64,000 bases of DNA, from NCBI RefSeq assembly GCF_003429565.1, contig NZ_QUAK01000194.1, positions 103,751-167,750 on the forward strand, given 5' to 3'. The DNA comes from Streptomyces triticagri (lineage in GTDB: Bacteria; Actinomycetota; Actinomycetes; Streptomycetales; Streptomycetaceae). A program made the position numbers and the translations under genes. Positions 7,820-14,960 of the stretch are shown piece after piece (positions within the stretch are counted from its first letter, which is position 1; each line of letters begins with the position of its first letter). The notes beneath the pieces were generated by a model, which was not told the origin of the DNA, searched no databases, and saw only the letters and a list, made by a program, of their open reading frames with translations.

Positions 7820-9457
7820 TCAGCCTACGGGCTGCTCCACGCGCTCCACACGCTGTGTGCCGGTGAGAGTGCGGTACGAGCGCGACCACGCCGAACTCGC
7901 CCCTGGATCGGCCTTGTCGGACACCGCGAAGTAATCCATCTGCGTGCGCTCCGCGGTGACGTCGAGGACGCCGTAGCCGTGTGCGTCCATGTCGAGCCAC
8001 TTCACATGGCGGTTGGCGGCCTTGATCGCGGCCACCGCGACGGGGGAGAGGCTGCCCGGGGCGACGTGCAGGATGTCGTCCAGATTGTCCGAGGTCACCG
8101 AGGTCACCACGAACTCCGTGGCCGCGGAGTCCGACAGGGGATACGTGGCGGCCTTCACCGGCACGTCGTTGGCCCACGCCATGTGGATGTCGCCGGTGAG
8201 GAAGACGGTGTCCTTGATGGCGTGGTCGGTGAGGTGTGCGAGCAGCTCGCGGCGGTCGTCCGTGTAGCCGTCCCACTGGTCGACGTTGATCGCCAGACCG
8301 CCCTTGGGCAGCCCGAGCAACTCGCCGATCGGGCCGAGCAGATGGGCCGGCACCGAACCGAACGCCACCGGCGAGATCATCACCGAGGTGCCCACCAGCT
8401 TCCAGCGCGCCTCGGACTTGGCCAGGCCCTGCTTGAGCCAGTCCAGTTGGGCGCGGCCGGTCAGTGTGCGGTCCGGGTCGTCCACGTCGCCGTTGCCGAT
8501 GCTGCTCTGTTCGGAGCGGAAGGAGCGCAGGTCGAGCAGGTGCAGATCGGCCAGAGTGCCGTAGCGGATCCTGCGGTACACGGTGCCCTCGGTGGCGGGC
8601 CGGACCGGCATCCACTCGAAGTAGGCCTGTTTCGCCGCCTCCCGGCGGGCCGCCCAGTCGCCCTCATCGCCGGGGGTGTGGTTCTCGGCGCCGCCCGACC
8701 AGGCGTCGTTGGCGAACTCGTGGTCGTCCCAGATCGCGATCACCGGGTGGCGGGCGTGCAGGGCCTGCAGATCGGTGTCCGTCTTGTAATTGCCGTGCCG
8801 GGTGCGGTAGTCGGCGAGGCTGACGATCTCGTGCTTCGGCTCGTGCGCGCGGACCGTGTACTCGGCCGCCGGATACTCGCCGTTGCGGTACTCGTAGATG
8901 TAGTCACCGAGGTGCAGAACCGCGTCCAGATCGCCGCGCGCGGCGAGATGACGGTACGCGGAGAAGTAGCCGGACTCCCAGTTGGCGCAGGACACCACGC
9001 CGAAGCGGACGCCCGGGGCCGCGGCCTCGAGTCCGGGTGTGGTCCGGGTGCGGCCCACTGCGGAGACGACGCCGTCCGCGGTGAAGCGGAAGTGGTAGTC
9101 GCTCGCCGGGCGCAGACCGCGCACATCCGCCTTGACGGTGTGGTCGGTCGCCGCCTTCGCGACCGTACTGCCGCTGGTCACCACGCGGTTGAACGCGGCG
9201 TCCTCCGCGACCTCCCAGGTCACCTTCACATCGGACCCCTTGCCCGAGCCCGGCACCGCGTCCGGGGTGGGGGTGACACGGGTCCACAGGAGCACCCCGT
9301 CGGGCAGCGGATCGCCGGAGGCGACCCCGTGCAGGAACGCGGGTCCTGCGTCGGCGGCCCGGGCGAGCGGGGCGGCGACGAGCGGGATCGCCGCGGCGGC
9401 GGTGGCGGCCTTGAGGGCCGTACGGCGGCTGGGAGTTGAGAAGTCTCGACTGGTCAC
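7820..9457 (-). CDS. phoD: PhoD-type secreted alkaline phosphatase/phosphodiesterase
   Basis: 545-aa extracellular phosphodiesterase/phosphatase of the PhoD family, involved in phosphate scavenging. A Tat signal peptide is visible at residues 1-34 (SRRTALKAATAAAAIPLVAAPLARA). The mature part starts FLHGVASGDPLPDGVLLWTRVTP, a PhoD hallmark, and contains metal-binding segments LHLGDYIYEY, AIWDDHEFANDAW and FLTGDIHMAW. In Streptomyces such genes are normally PhoP-controlled. Here the prophage attL core starts 13 nt upstream of the GTG start, so upstream control sequences beyond the -10 box now come from the phage. The gene body looks intact. Confidence 0.93.
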   Translation of the reverse strand: MTSRDFSTPSRRTALKAATAAAAIPLVAAPLARAADAGPAFLHGVASGDPLPDGVLLWTRVTPTPDAVPGSGKGSDVKVTWEVAEDAAFNRVVTSGSTVAKAATDHTVKADVRGLRPASDYHFRFTADGVVSAVGRTRTTPGLEAAAPGVRFGVVSCANWESGYFSAYRHLAARGDLDAVLHLGDYIYEYRNGEYPAAEYTVRAHEPKHEIVSLADYRTRHGNYKTDTDLQALHARHPVIAIWDDHEFANDAWSGGAENHTPGDEGDWAARREAAKQAYFEWMPVRPATEGTVYRRIRYGTLADLHLLDLRSFRSEQSSIGNGDVDDPDRTLTGRAQLDWLKQGLAKSEARWKLVGTSVMISPVAFGSVPAHLLGPIGELLGLPKGGLAINVDQWDGYTDDRRELLAHLTDHAIKDTVFLTGDIHMAWANDVPVKAATYPLSDSAATEFVVTSVTSDNLDDILHVAPGSLSPVAVAAIKAANRHVKWLDMDAHGYGVLDVTAERTQMDYFAVSDKADPGASSAWSRSYRTLTGTQRVERVEQPVG

Positions 9458-9493
9458 GGGCGGTCATATTACTTACGGGTAACGCCGATCAAG
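9458..9493 (-). promoter_or_regulatory. hybrid phoD promoter at the host/prophage junction
   Basis: On the minus strand a TAATAT hexamer (9471-9466) sits 8 nt before the phoD GTG, so transcription could start at or next to the start codon. Its first bases belong to the att core and the rest to the host. Upstream, phage DNA supplies CTTGAT (9493-9488) 16 nt away as a possible -35. The native -35 and any PHO box would now lie beyond attR. This is inference from position only. Confidence 0.35.
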
Positions 9494-9783
9494 CCCTGAC
9501 CTGCGGTTTCTTCAAGGCGCTTTCGCACTCCGTCCGGGTCGATCTCGTCGAGCCATTCGCCGGCGCCGTCCACCATGCGGCCAGGCTCCACGCCGAACAA
9601 TTCGGCCAGGGCGTAGGCCTCGTCCAGGTTGAAGCGGACCCGGCCTCCCAGCTTCTGGGCCATGGCGTCACGGCTGATCCCCATGTAGGCGCCCATCTCC
9701 GCCTGACTGCACTTGCCGGCCTTCGCGGCCATCTTCACCGAGAGCGCGAATCGGGCCGCTCCCCGCTGCCGAGTTGTTGTCAT
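9469..9783 (-). CDS. HTH regulator at the left prophage end (candidate lysogeny regulator)
   Basis: 104-aa DNA-binding protein. Residues about 24-70 form an XRE/Cro-like helix-turn-helix: CSQAEMGAYMGISRDAMAQKLGGRVRFNLDEAYALAELFGVEPG, split by a degenerate turn. The C-terminus ...LIGVTRK and TAA lie on the att core, so the reading frame ends exactly at the junction. It diverges from the rightward early operon and points into phoD only 11 nt away. It could be the repressor, a Cro-like protein or a host gene remnant; its position at the edge next to a divergent promoter favours a phage regulator. Confidence 0.8.
   Translation of the reverse strand: MTTTRQRGAARFALSVKMAAKAGKCSQAEMGAYMGISRDAMAQKLGGRVRFNLDEAYALAELFGVEPGRMVDGAGEWLDEIDPDGVRKRLEETAGQGLIGVTRK
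9470..9481. repeat. attL core (12-bp direct repeat with attR)
   Basis: TACTTACGGGTA occurs here and at 63929-63940, at the two ends of the prophage. It overlaps the last codons and stop of the 9469-9783 regulator gene and the upstream edge of the phoD -10 box. Twelve bases is long enough to be unlikely by chance at both ends, but the crossover site itself is not proven. Confidence 0.75.
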
Positions 9784-9874
9784 ACGAGCATCCTAGCGGC
9801 TTCGTCTATATCTGTATGGCCGTCAGCATAGCGCATGTGTAGCTCAGCTCCATACTCGTGTTAGCGTTTCGGCC
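9784..9874. promoter_or_regulatory. divergent promoter/operator region, left early control
   Basis: This 91-nt gap between two divergent genes is AT-richer than its surroundings. It contains TAGCG three times (9794, 9829, 9862; spacing 35 and 33 nt) and an inverted GTATGG...CCATAC pair. Possible -10 boxes include TATATC and CATACT. The rightward ATG at 9875 follows with no Shine-Dalgarno, compatible with a leaderless transcript. The exact promoters cannot be fixed by eye. Confidence 0.45.
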
Positions 9875-9979
9875 ATGCCCAGTTCACAGCTGCGGCGCCC
9901 CCTGGCGGCGCCTGCCCTCACGCTCCCGAGCGCCTTCACCTGGCGTGCCGGATCTGCAGCGCTGGGTGATGTCCGGTGA
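9875..9979 (+). CDS. small leader ORF (34 aa) coupled to the initiator gene
   Basis: A short ATG-started frame, MPSSQLRRPLAAPALTL..., stops in a GTGA overlap with the start of the next gene, the same coupling seen throughout this phage. It has no recognised domain and no convincing Shine-Dalgarno. It may be a real small protein or a leader ORF whose translation feeds ribosomes to the initiator gene. Confidence 0.45.
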   Translation: MPSSQLRRPLAAPALTLPSAFTWRAGSAALGDVR

Positions 9980-11127
9980 GTGGGGTGAATCCCGAGTCGT
10001 CGTACCGGGCCGAGTGGCAGCGCCGGATGCGCGCCGAGTGCCTGCACTTCGTCGACCGCGCCCGGAAGACCCGCAAGCCGGCCGCGCACCGCAAGGCGAT
10101 CGCGGATGTCTTCGGTGTCGCCCTGTGGTGTTCCACCTACGCCAACCCCGACGGCACCCGTGCGTTCCCGGAGGTCGCGACGCTCGCCGCCCTGACCGGC
10201 ATGAGCGAGGAGCGCACCCGCAACTGCCTCAAGGTCGCACTGCTCGCCGGCGCGATGTCCCGGAAGCGGCGCAAGTACACCAGCAGCGAGTACCGCCTGG
10301 ACGCCGTGGTCGGACCCGTCGGGGCCTTGCCGGTCGAGCGGCACCTGCACCTGGTCACCGAGACCCGCAGCAAGGACCGTCACCTGAAGCAGAAGGCCCT
10401 CGACGCTGAGCAGGCCGCGCACGAGCGCGCCGCCCAGGACATCGAGAACCGCGTGCGCGCACGCACTTCTGAACCCCAGGAACCCGTGCCCGCACGCGAC
10501 TCTGACGAGTCAGAAACCCGTGCGCGTCGGGGTTCCTCGATTCCAGAAACCCGTGCGCGCACGCCCCAGAAACCCGTGCGCGCACGCATCGAGAAACCCG
10601 TGCGCGCCGGGGGGGTACAGATACCGGATACAGGTCCCCCTACAGATCTGGGGGGCGAGACGGTCTTTCAGCCTGAGGTGAGTAGGGGCGCGGCCCCCGC
10701 GAACGACGAGATCCCCGCCAACCCGGACGACGTGGTGCGCGAGATCGCAGCCATCGACGTGTGGCTGGCCGAGCACCAGTGCAGTGGCGGCTGCGCGGAC
10801 GACGCCGCGGTCTACCGCCGCCGGTACGTCCTCGAACGCACCCTGCACGCGCTACGCCCGCACCGGCGCGGCCGAGCCAGTGAGCAGCACGCGGTAGCGC
10901 TCCTCGCAGCCGTCCCGCCAGCCCGCGCTCCAGAGACCGACCGGGAACGTGCCCGCACGCTCGCGGAGGACGCCGTACGCACCCACGCCGTGGAGCTGCG
11001 CGACCACCGCCGCCACTGCCGCACCTGCTGGACCCAGCAGACCTGCCCGGAGGCCTCCGTCATCGAAGCCGACCGCAACGCCGCCGCGCACCGCGCCATG
11101 GATGCAGCCCGAAAGGAAACCGCATGA
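9976..11127 (+). CDS. Replication-initiator-like wHTH protein with internal iterons
   Basis: 383-aa protein. Residues about 30-100 look like a winged helix-turn-helix (FPEVATLAALTGMSEERTRNCLKVALLAGAMSRKR), the type used by phage O-like replication initiators and other DNA-binding proteins. A low-complexity Arg/Pro/Glu region (about 155-215) is encoded by six DNA repeats. The C-terminal half has a Cys/His pattern (HQCSGGC, HCRTCWTQQTCPE) that could bind zinc. First large gene of the rightward early operon; its stop overlaps the ATG of the next gene. The initiator role is inferred from the fold and the iterons, by analogy with lambda O. Confidence 0.6.
   Translation: MSGVNPESSYRAEWQRRMRAECLHFVDRARKTRKPAAHRKAIADVFGVALWCSTYANPDGTRAFPEVATLAALTGMSEERTRNCLKVALLAGAMSRKRRKYTSSEYRLDAVVGPVGALPVERHLHLVTETRSKDRHLKQKALDAEQAAHERAAQDIENRVRARTSEPQEPVPARDSDESETRARRGSSIPETRARTPQKPVRARIEKPVRAGGVQIPDTGPPTDLGGETVFQPEVSRGAAPANDEIPANPDDVVREIAAIDVWLAEHQCSGGCADDAAVYRRRYVLERTLHALRPHRRGRASEQHAVALLAAVPPARAPETDRERARTLAEDAVRTHAVELRDHRRHCRTCWTQQTCPEASVIEADRNAAAHRAMDAARKETA
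10444..10610 (+). repeat. six iterons inside the initiator-like gene (candidate phage origin)
   Basis: Six near-copies of AGAAACCCGTGCGCGCACGC (palindromic core GTGCGCGCAC) have their GTG at 10453, 10486, 10520, 10553, 10576 and 10600. Spacing is 33, 34, 33, 23 and 24 nt. Copies 3 and 4 are in a different codon phase from 1, 2, 5 and 6, so the DNA rather than the peptide is conserved. A relatively A/T-richer stretch with TACAGATACCGGATACAGG follows. This resembles ori iterons within lambda O. Confidence 0.7.
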
Positions 11128-11387
11128 CCTTCCCCATCCCCGAAGACAAGATCGGTGCCCTGCCCGCCGATCCCGGCCCGGGTGAGCACCTGTGGACCGT
11201 GATCGTCATGCACCGCGTCAGCGACGAGACGATCCGCGCCTTCAACCGCGCCGAAAAGGCGCCCTCGGGCCTCTTCGATGGCGACAGCCTCATGAGCATC
11301 CAAGGTCCCGGCTGCTACAAGTGCGAGCAGCCGTACGACCGATCGATGGCGATCCGCCCGTGCACCGGAACGCTGGATCTTCAGTGA
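11124..11387 (+). CDS. Hypothetical early protein (87 aa)
   Basis: No family recognised. The protein begins MTFPIPEDKIGALPADPGPG and has a HLWTVIVMHRVSD strand and a CYKCEQPYD CxxC pair near the C-terminus, possibly half of a metal site. The ATG overlaps the TGA of the initiator gene (ATGA), and its own TGA overlaps the next GTG, placing it firmly in the early operon. Confidence 0.75.
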   Translation: MTFPIPEDKIGALPADPGPGEHLWTVIVMHRVSDETIRAFNRAEKAPSGLFDGDSLMSIQGPGCYKCEQPYDRSMAIRPCTGTLDLQ

Positions 11388-11575
11388 CCAGCGAGCCAGA
11401 CCGCGAAGCCACGATGGTGGCCATCGACGGCCGCGACGCCCTGGCGTTCGTCATCATCCGCCCCGCAGACGACGGGAAAATCTCCGTCGAAGCCGCGGCC
11501 AAGGCCCTGTCCAAACACGAAGCGGCACGAGTCCTGCGGCACGTCGCCGCCCTGTGGGACGAGGAAGACCAATGA
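11384..11575 (+). CDS. Hypothetical early protein (63 aa)
   Basis: Small acidic protein, MTSEPDREATMVAIDGRDAL..., with a predicted beta segment ALAFVIIRPAD and a helix rich in Ala (VEAAAKALSKHEAARVLRHVAALW). Start GTG 11384 overlaps the previous stop, and its stop overlaps ATG 11572. No function can be assigned. Confidence 0.65.
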   Translation: MTSEPDREATMVAIDGRDALAFVIIRPADDGKISVEAAAKALSKHEAARVLRHVAALWDEEDQ

Positions 11576-11811
11576 CCGATCCCGACACCCCATCGGACTG
11601 CGAGCACGTCTACGAGATCCACACCCGCGGCGGCCATCCGCTGCACATCCGCACCTGCGCCATCTGCCACCTCGTCGACTGGGCCGACCTCGACCAACAG
11701 GCCGACGAGATCTTCGACACCGGCTGGGAACTCGGCGCCGCCCACGCCACCACCGCCGTCCTGAGTGAAACGCGCCGCGGCCGGCGCTGGCCCTGGAGCC
11801 GAAACCGATGA
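11572..11811 (+). CDS. Hypothetical early protein with CxxC motif (79 aa)
   Basis: MTDPDTPSDCEHVYEIHTRG... with HIRTCAICHLVDW, a His/Cys cluster that could bind zinc. The ATG at 11572 is chosen because it forms an ATGA overlap with the upstream stop; a longer frame starts 18 nt earlier but would overlap the neighbour. It ends in an ATGA overlap with the next gene. Confidence 0.65.
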   Translation: MTDPDTPSDCEHVYEIHTRGGHPLHIRTCAICHLVDWADLDQQADEIFDTGWELGAAHATTAVLSETRRGRRWPWSRNR

Positions 11812-12065
11812 CGACCAGGAGCCCGCTCGACCTGCGCCCTGGCGAACCGTGGGACGTCACCTGCCACGCCTGCCCCGTCCCCGTACAAGGCGGCTGGATA
11901 GGCCTGCGCGAGCACTACACCGTCTGCCACCCCGACCGCCGGCCACCGCGAATACCCCGACCACGAACCGCACCGTGCACCACCGCCCGGCCGCCGATCC
12001 CTCAACGGTCCGCCCAGCCCAGCCTCTTCGACCTCGATGAGCCAGAAAGGCCGCCCCCATCGTGA
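11808..12065 (+). CDS. Small zinc-finger-like early protein (85 aa)
   Basis: The N-terminal half contains CHACPVPVQGGW...HYTVCH, a C2-H-C-H arrangement like a single zinc finger. The C-terminal half is a Pro/Arg-rich tail ending SLFDLDEPERPPPS; the QPSLFDLD stretch resembles a sliding-clamp-binding (QxxLF) peptide. ATGA overlap upstream and GTGA overlap downstream. The clamp-binding idea is speculative. Confidence 0.65.
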   Translation: MTTRSPLDLRPGEPWDVTCHACPVPVQGGWIGLREHYTVCHPDRRPPRIPRPRTAPCTTARPPIPQRSAQPSLFDLDEPERPPPS

Positions 12066-12409
12066 GTACCCCGGAGAAATGGGCGCGCGTCACCCGCGCC
12101 CTCACCGACGTAGAACCCGCCAGGCAGGCCTGGACCGACCATCCTGGGCCCGACACCGGCCGCGCTCTCCACGACGCCCTCACCGACGCAGCAGCAGCCG
12201 TCCACGCCCTCTACAACCCCAACCGGCACCCCACCGAGACCGGCTGCACCCGCCACCCCACAGGGCCAGTCGACCGCGCCGGCATCGACTCAGGCGAAGG
12301 ACCCTGCCTGCGCTGTAACCAGGAACGCCGCCGCGCCCGCGCCGTCGCGGACGGATCCGCCGGCCGTCGCCTCATGGACGGCATCCCGCCCCAGCCCCAC
12401 CGCGACTGA
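12062..12409 (+). CDS. Hypothetical early protein with zinc-ribbon-like cysteines (115 aa)
   Basis: A helical N-terminus (EKWARVTRALTDVEPARQAW) is followed by GCTRHPTG and EGPCLRCNQERRRARAV. The spaced Cys/His residues suggest a structural zinc site. GTG start in a GTGA overlap with the previous gene. No family recognised. Confidence 0.65.
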   Translation: MSTPEKWARVTRALTDVEPARQAWTDHPGPDTGRALHDALTDAAAAVHALYNPNRHPTETGCTRHPTGPVDRAGIDSGEGPCLRCNQERRRARAVADGSAGRRLMDGIPPQPHRD

Positions 12410-12424
12410 ACCAGGAGGCCGCCC

Positions 12425-12991
12425 GTGAGCCGCCACAAGCCGAACAAGCCCCGCCGCGAGCGCCCCGCACCGGAGCGTGACTCCGTGTGGGTCGAGTCCG
12501 ACGTCACCAGCGACGGCGTCTACGTCGTAGCCGTGCGCTACGGCATGGACTGCGTCCGCTCCCTGAACCGCAGCGAGGCGTACGACCACGCCGGTGCGGT
12601 CCTGGCCGCAGCGCAGCGCGCCGAGCACGACTGCGCCGTGGCACGGCAGTTGATGAAAATCACCGGCCTTGCCCTGGATGAGGTAGCCCTCATGATCAGG
12701 GAACTCCGGGCAGACCGTCCGCCGCTCGACGCTGCAGCTCTCGCGCCCCTGTGGCTCGAGCCCGGCATCAACCAGGAGACCCGGCCGTTCCTCGTTCTGC
12801 ACGCCGACGGACAGCAGGTCGGCCAGTGGACCGTCGGCGACGCCCGGCAGCACGCCCTGTACGTCCTGGAGGCCCTGGAGGCCGCAGACCTGGATGCCGC
12901 CTACCTGCGCTACCTCGTCGGGAAGATCGGCATCGACGACAACCGGGCCCGCCAAGCCATCGGCGACCTCGCCAACTATCGGCAGAGGTGA
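12425..12991 (+). CDS. Hypothetical early protein (188 aa)
   Basis: Soluble mixed alpha/beta protein. It has a basic N-terminus (SRHKPNKPRRERPAPERD), an alternating strand SDGVYVVAVRYGMDCVRSL and later helices; about residues 120-150 a second strand set RPFLVLHADGQQVGQWTVG resembles a repeated module. Start GTG 12425 follows GAACCAGGAGGCCGCCC, the strongest Shine-Dalgarno in this operon. Homologous-looking proteins occur in other Streptomyces phages, but no role is known to me. Confidence 0.75.
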   Translation: MSRHKPNKPRRERPAPERDSVWVESDVTSDGVYVVAVRYGMDCVRSLNRSEAYDHAGAVLAAAQRAEHDCAVARQLMKITGLALDEVALMIRELRADRPPLDAAALAPLWLEPGINQETRPFLVLHADGQQVGQWTVGDARQHALYVLEALEAADLDAAYLRYLVGKIGIDDNRARQAIGDLANYRQR

Positions 12992-12993
12992 TC

Positions 12994-13443
12994 ATGGGAC
13001 TCCACATCGCCCGCTACACCTGCCCGGTCTGCCAGGGCGAACCCCACGCGAGCGCCTGCCTCTACTGCCACCGCAGCGGCCTCACCGACGACGTCGAAGG
13101 CTGGGACCCCGAGGACTACACCGAAGCCCCGCGGCCACCGGCCGTGATGCGCTCGCCGTGCGGGGACTGCGCGTTCCGAACCGGGAGTCCCGAGCAGGAG
13201 ACCGACTACGAACTGAACGCCCTGCGCAGCCGGGAGCGGGTCTTCTACTGCCACCACGGCATGCCCCTGATCGACGGCTCGTACCAGCCCGTCGCCGAAC
13301 TGGACGGCGTCCCGGTCGGGTACATGGTGTGCGCCGGCTGGTGGGCGTCCGTCACCGGCGCAGCCCCGCCGGCCACGCCGTACCGGGAATCCCCGGCCGA
13401 GCGGCGGCAGGCCTCCACCCCGACGCCACCCCAGGAGCAGTGA
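12994..13443 (+). CDS. Cysteine-rich hypothetical protein (149 aa)
   Basis: Two zinc-ribbon-like pairs, CPVCQGEPH and CLYCHRSG, open the protein; CGDCAFR and YCHHGMPL follow. This CxxC...CxxC pattern suggests one or two bound zinc ions and possibly nucleic-acid contact. The ATG at 12994, 3 nt after the previous stop, has GGCAGAGGTG as Shine-Dalgarno. Early operon member, function unknown. Confidence 0.75.
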   Translation: MGLHIARYTCPVCQGEPHASACLYCHRSGLTDDVEGWDPEDYTEAPRPPAVMRSPCGDCAFRTGSPEQETDYELNALRSRERVFYCHHGMPLIDGSYQPVAELDGVPVGYMVCAGWWASVTGAAPPATPYRESPAERRQASTPTPPQEQ

Positions 13444-13446
13444 CGC

Positions 13447-13599
13447 GTGCGCATCTTCTACGACACCGAGTTCCACGAGAACGGCAGCACCATCGGCCTC
13501 CTGGTGCGCGCGCAGGCCTTGGACCAGGTCGGCGGCGCAGAGTGCGACGCGCCGCCTGCCACGGAGACCGACGTCGTGCGCCAGGCCGAGACGTCGTGA
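13447..13599 (+). pseudogene. truncated DnaQ-like 3'-5' exonuclease remnant
   Basis: The first 16 residues, VRIFYDTEFHENGSTI, match the N-terminus of small DEDD exonucleases found in actinobacteria and phages (MRIFYDTEF...), where the D and E of DTEF bind metal. After residue 16 the sequence departs into an unrelated 34-residue tail and stops at 13597. Full-length relatives are about 150-180 aa. The later Exo II and Exo III motifs are missing, so it should be inactive. The stop overlaps the next GTG. Confidence 0.5.
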
Positions 13600-13955
13600 C
13601 GGGGCCGGCCGCCGACTCCCCCGACGGGCAGGCCCGGGTCCGGCAAGGCCGGTGCAGGTTCGAACGCTGCCCGGCCTGCGGCACACCGACCCACGTTCAC
13701 CCCGGCATCGATGGCCGCGAGATCGCTCTGCAGCCCGGAAACCATCCTGCCGGGCTGCTGCCTCCCCGAAACTTGCGGCATCTTTCGCACGGCATCGTCT
13801 ACCCGGGCGCCGACCCGCGCGAGTACGGCACCGCGCGGATCGAGCACGTGAGCATCTGTTTGTCCCTGCCACGCCCGGCCCATCCTGTCCTCGCAGAGCT
13901 GTGGCGCGCCCTCTCGCTGCGCGCGGCATGCGAGCGGAACGCGAACCGTCGGTGA
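13596..13955 (+). CDS. Cys-containing hypothetical protein, DUF6083-like (119 aa)
   Basis: The central part RCRFERCPACGTPTHVHPGIDGR contains a CxxxxCxxC cluster, followed by EIALQPGNHPAGLLPPRNLRH and a RIEHVSICLSLPRP strand. This layout resembles the Streptomyces family DUF6083, with moderate similarity only by eye. GTG 13596 forms a GTGA overlap with the exonuclease remnant. It is the last gene of the left early operon. Confidence 0.6.
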   Translation: MTGPAADSPDGQARVRQGRCRFERCPACGTPTHVHPGIDGREIALQPGNHPAGLLPPRNLRHLSHGIVYPGADPREYGTARIEHVSICLSLPRPAHPVLAELWRALSLRAACERNANRR

Positions 13956-14345
13956 CCGCCGGGCGCAAGTTCCGGCAACTTCCGTCCACGAGTCGTCAAC
14001 TCGTTTGATTTACACCAGGCTCTCCGTTGTCAGCTCCGGATGCCGAGTGCCTGCCGCGGCACGCGCGGGGCGGGCGCAATGGTCCACCCTGGCTCACCTC
14101 CCGTGAGCCAGTTCAGGTAAGGACGACGACGGATCCTGAGTCCCGTGGTCTACTCCCGAAGTGCACGCGGTCGGTGAATGTTCTACAAACTCTCGGACTT
14201 TCTGTACATGAACTCACGACCCCTTTTTTGGGTGAAGCATGGCCGCGCAGTGCACGGATGCGCACTGAAGCGCGCAAGAGTCGTGTGTCACCACAGTGCA
14301 ACTTTGCAAAGTGGGGCACTTGCACTTCGAGGAGGTTCTCACGCC
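13956..14345 (+). promoter_or_regulatory. 390-nt control region with symmetric operator-like sites
   Basis: No gene is seen here. The region is AT-richer than its surroundings around 14170-14230. Two inverted-repeat sites precede the next gene: AGTGC...GCACT at 14249-14266, and AGTGCAA...TTGCACT at 14295-14326 containing a perfect 12-bp palindrome ACTTTGCAAAGT (14301-14312). They lie just before the Shine-Dalgarno GGAGG of the 14346 gene and could be operators for it. Confidence 0.5.
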
Positions 14346-14906
14346 ATGGCCCAACGCATGGCCGTCGCGGCAGGGAGCGACACCGATCAACTACTGCGCT
14401 GCCTGCTGAATATCAACGCACACCACGACAGCGACCGGATGCTGCTGCCGGTCACCGCGTACGTACTCGACTGGGAGGCACTCGAAACCATCCCGTCCGG
14501 CGGCATGGTCACCGGACGGCTCCACCCCAGTGCCGAGCAACTCACTGATCTGGCACAGCTCGACGCCCACACCAGCCACACCGTCCCGACGTCTCTCGAA
14601 CTTGCCGAGAACACGGCGTACGCCGACCGGAAGAACGGACGCGTCGGCGCAGCCCTGGTCCTGGAGATCGACGACGGCGCGCTCGTCGGCCTAGGGGAGG
14701 GCCCGGCCCGGCAGGTGTTCGCGGTCGACTACGGCGGGACCGTTGCAACTCTTCTGAAACCGTCGAGCGGAGAGATGTCATGGTTCATCCAGCCCCCTGC
14801 GGAGCCTGGATACGGTGACCCCCCAGCTGGGGTCGACTATCTCTCTATTGGTTCTCAGGTACTGTCGCTAGCCCTTTCGTACGTACACCAGGACGTCAAC
14901 GACTGA
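14346..14906 (+). CDS. Hypothetical protein (186 aa) with its own control region
   Basis: Soluble protein beginning MAQRMAVAAGSDTDQLLRCLLNINAH. No recognised domain; a strand-rich middle (RVGAALVLEIDDGALVGLGEG, QVFAVDYGGTVATLL) is visible. The ATG at 14346 is preceded by GAGGAGGTTCTCACGCC, a strong Shine-Dalgarno, which decides the start over an upstream in-frame ATG at 14178. It is monocistronic: its own upstream operators and a strong terminator behind. It could be a lysogenically expressed gene; nothing in it proves that. Confidence 0.75.
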   Translation: MAQRMAVAAGSDTDQLLRCLLNINAHHDSDRMLLPVTAYVLDWEALETIPSGGMVTGRLHPSAEQLTDLAQLDAHTSHTVPTSLELAENTAYADRKNGRVGAALVLEIDDGALVGLGEGPARQVFAVDYGGTVATLLKPSSGEMSWFIQPPAEPGYGDPPAGVDYLSIGSQVLSLALSYVHQDVND

Positions 14907-14925
14907 GTCGCATTCATTGTTCGAC

Positions 14926-14960
14926 CCGGGTCCCCGCCAGGCTAATTGGCGGGGACCCGG
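14926..14960 (+). terminator. strong terminator hairpin
   Basis: CCGGGTCCCCGCCA and TGGCGGGGACCCGG form a perfect 14-bp stem with a 7-nt loop, followed by TCGTTT. It closes the 14346-14906 gene. The 256 nt from here to the small terminase gene hold no ORF I can support, and no convincing promoter. Confidence 0.85.

Noticed and set aside
10444..10610. CRISPR array interpretation of the six repeats
   Set aside because: The spacers are short (3-15 nt), uneven and coding, the repeats are inside an ORF, and no cas gene is present.
13650..13680. GGTTCGAAC resembling a tRNA T-loop
   Set aside because: The flanking bases do not form a T-stem and no acceptor or anticodon arms can be found; it lies in a coding region. 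No tRNA gene was found in the window.
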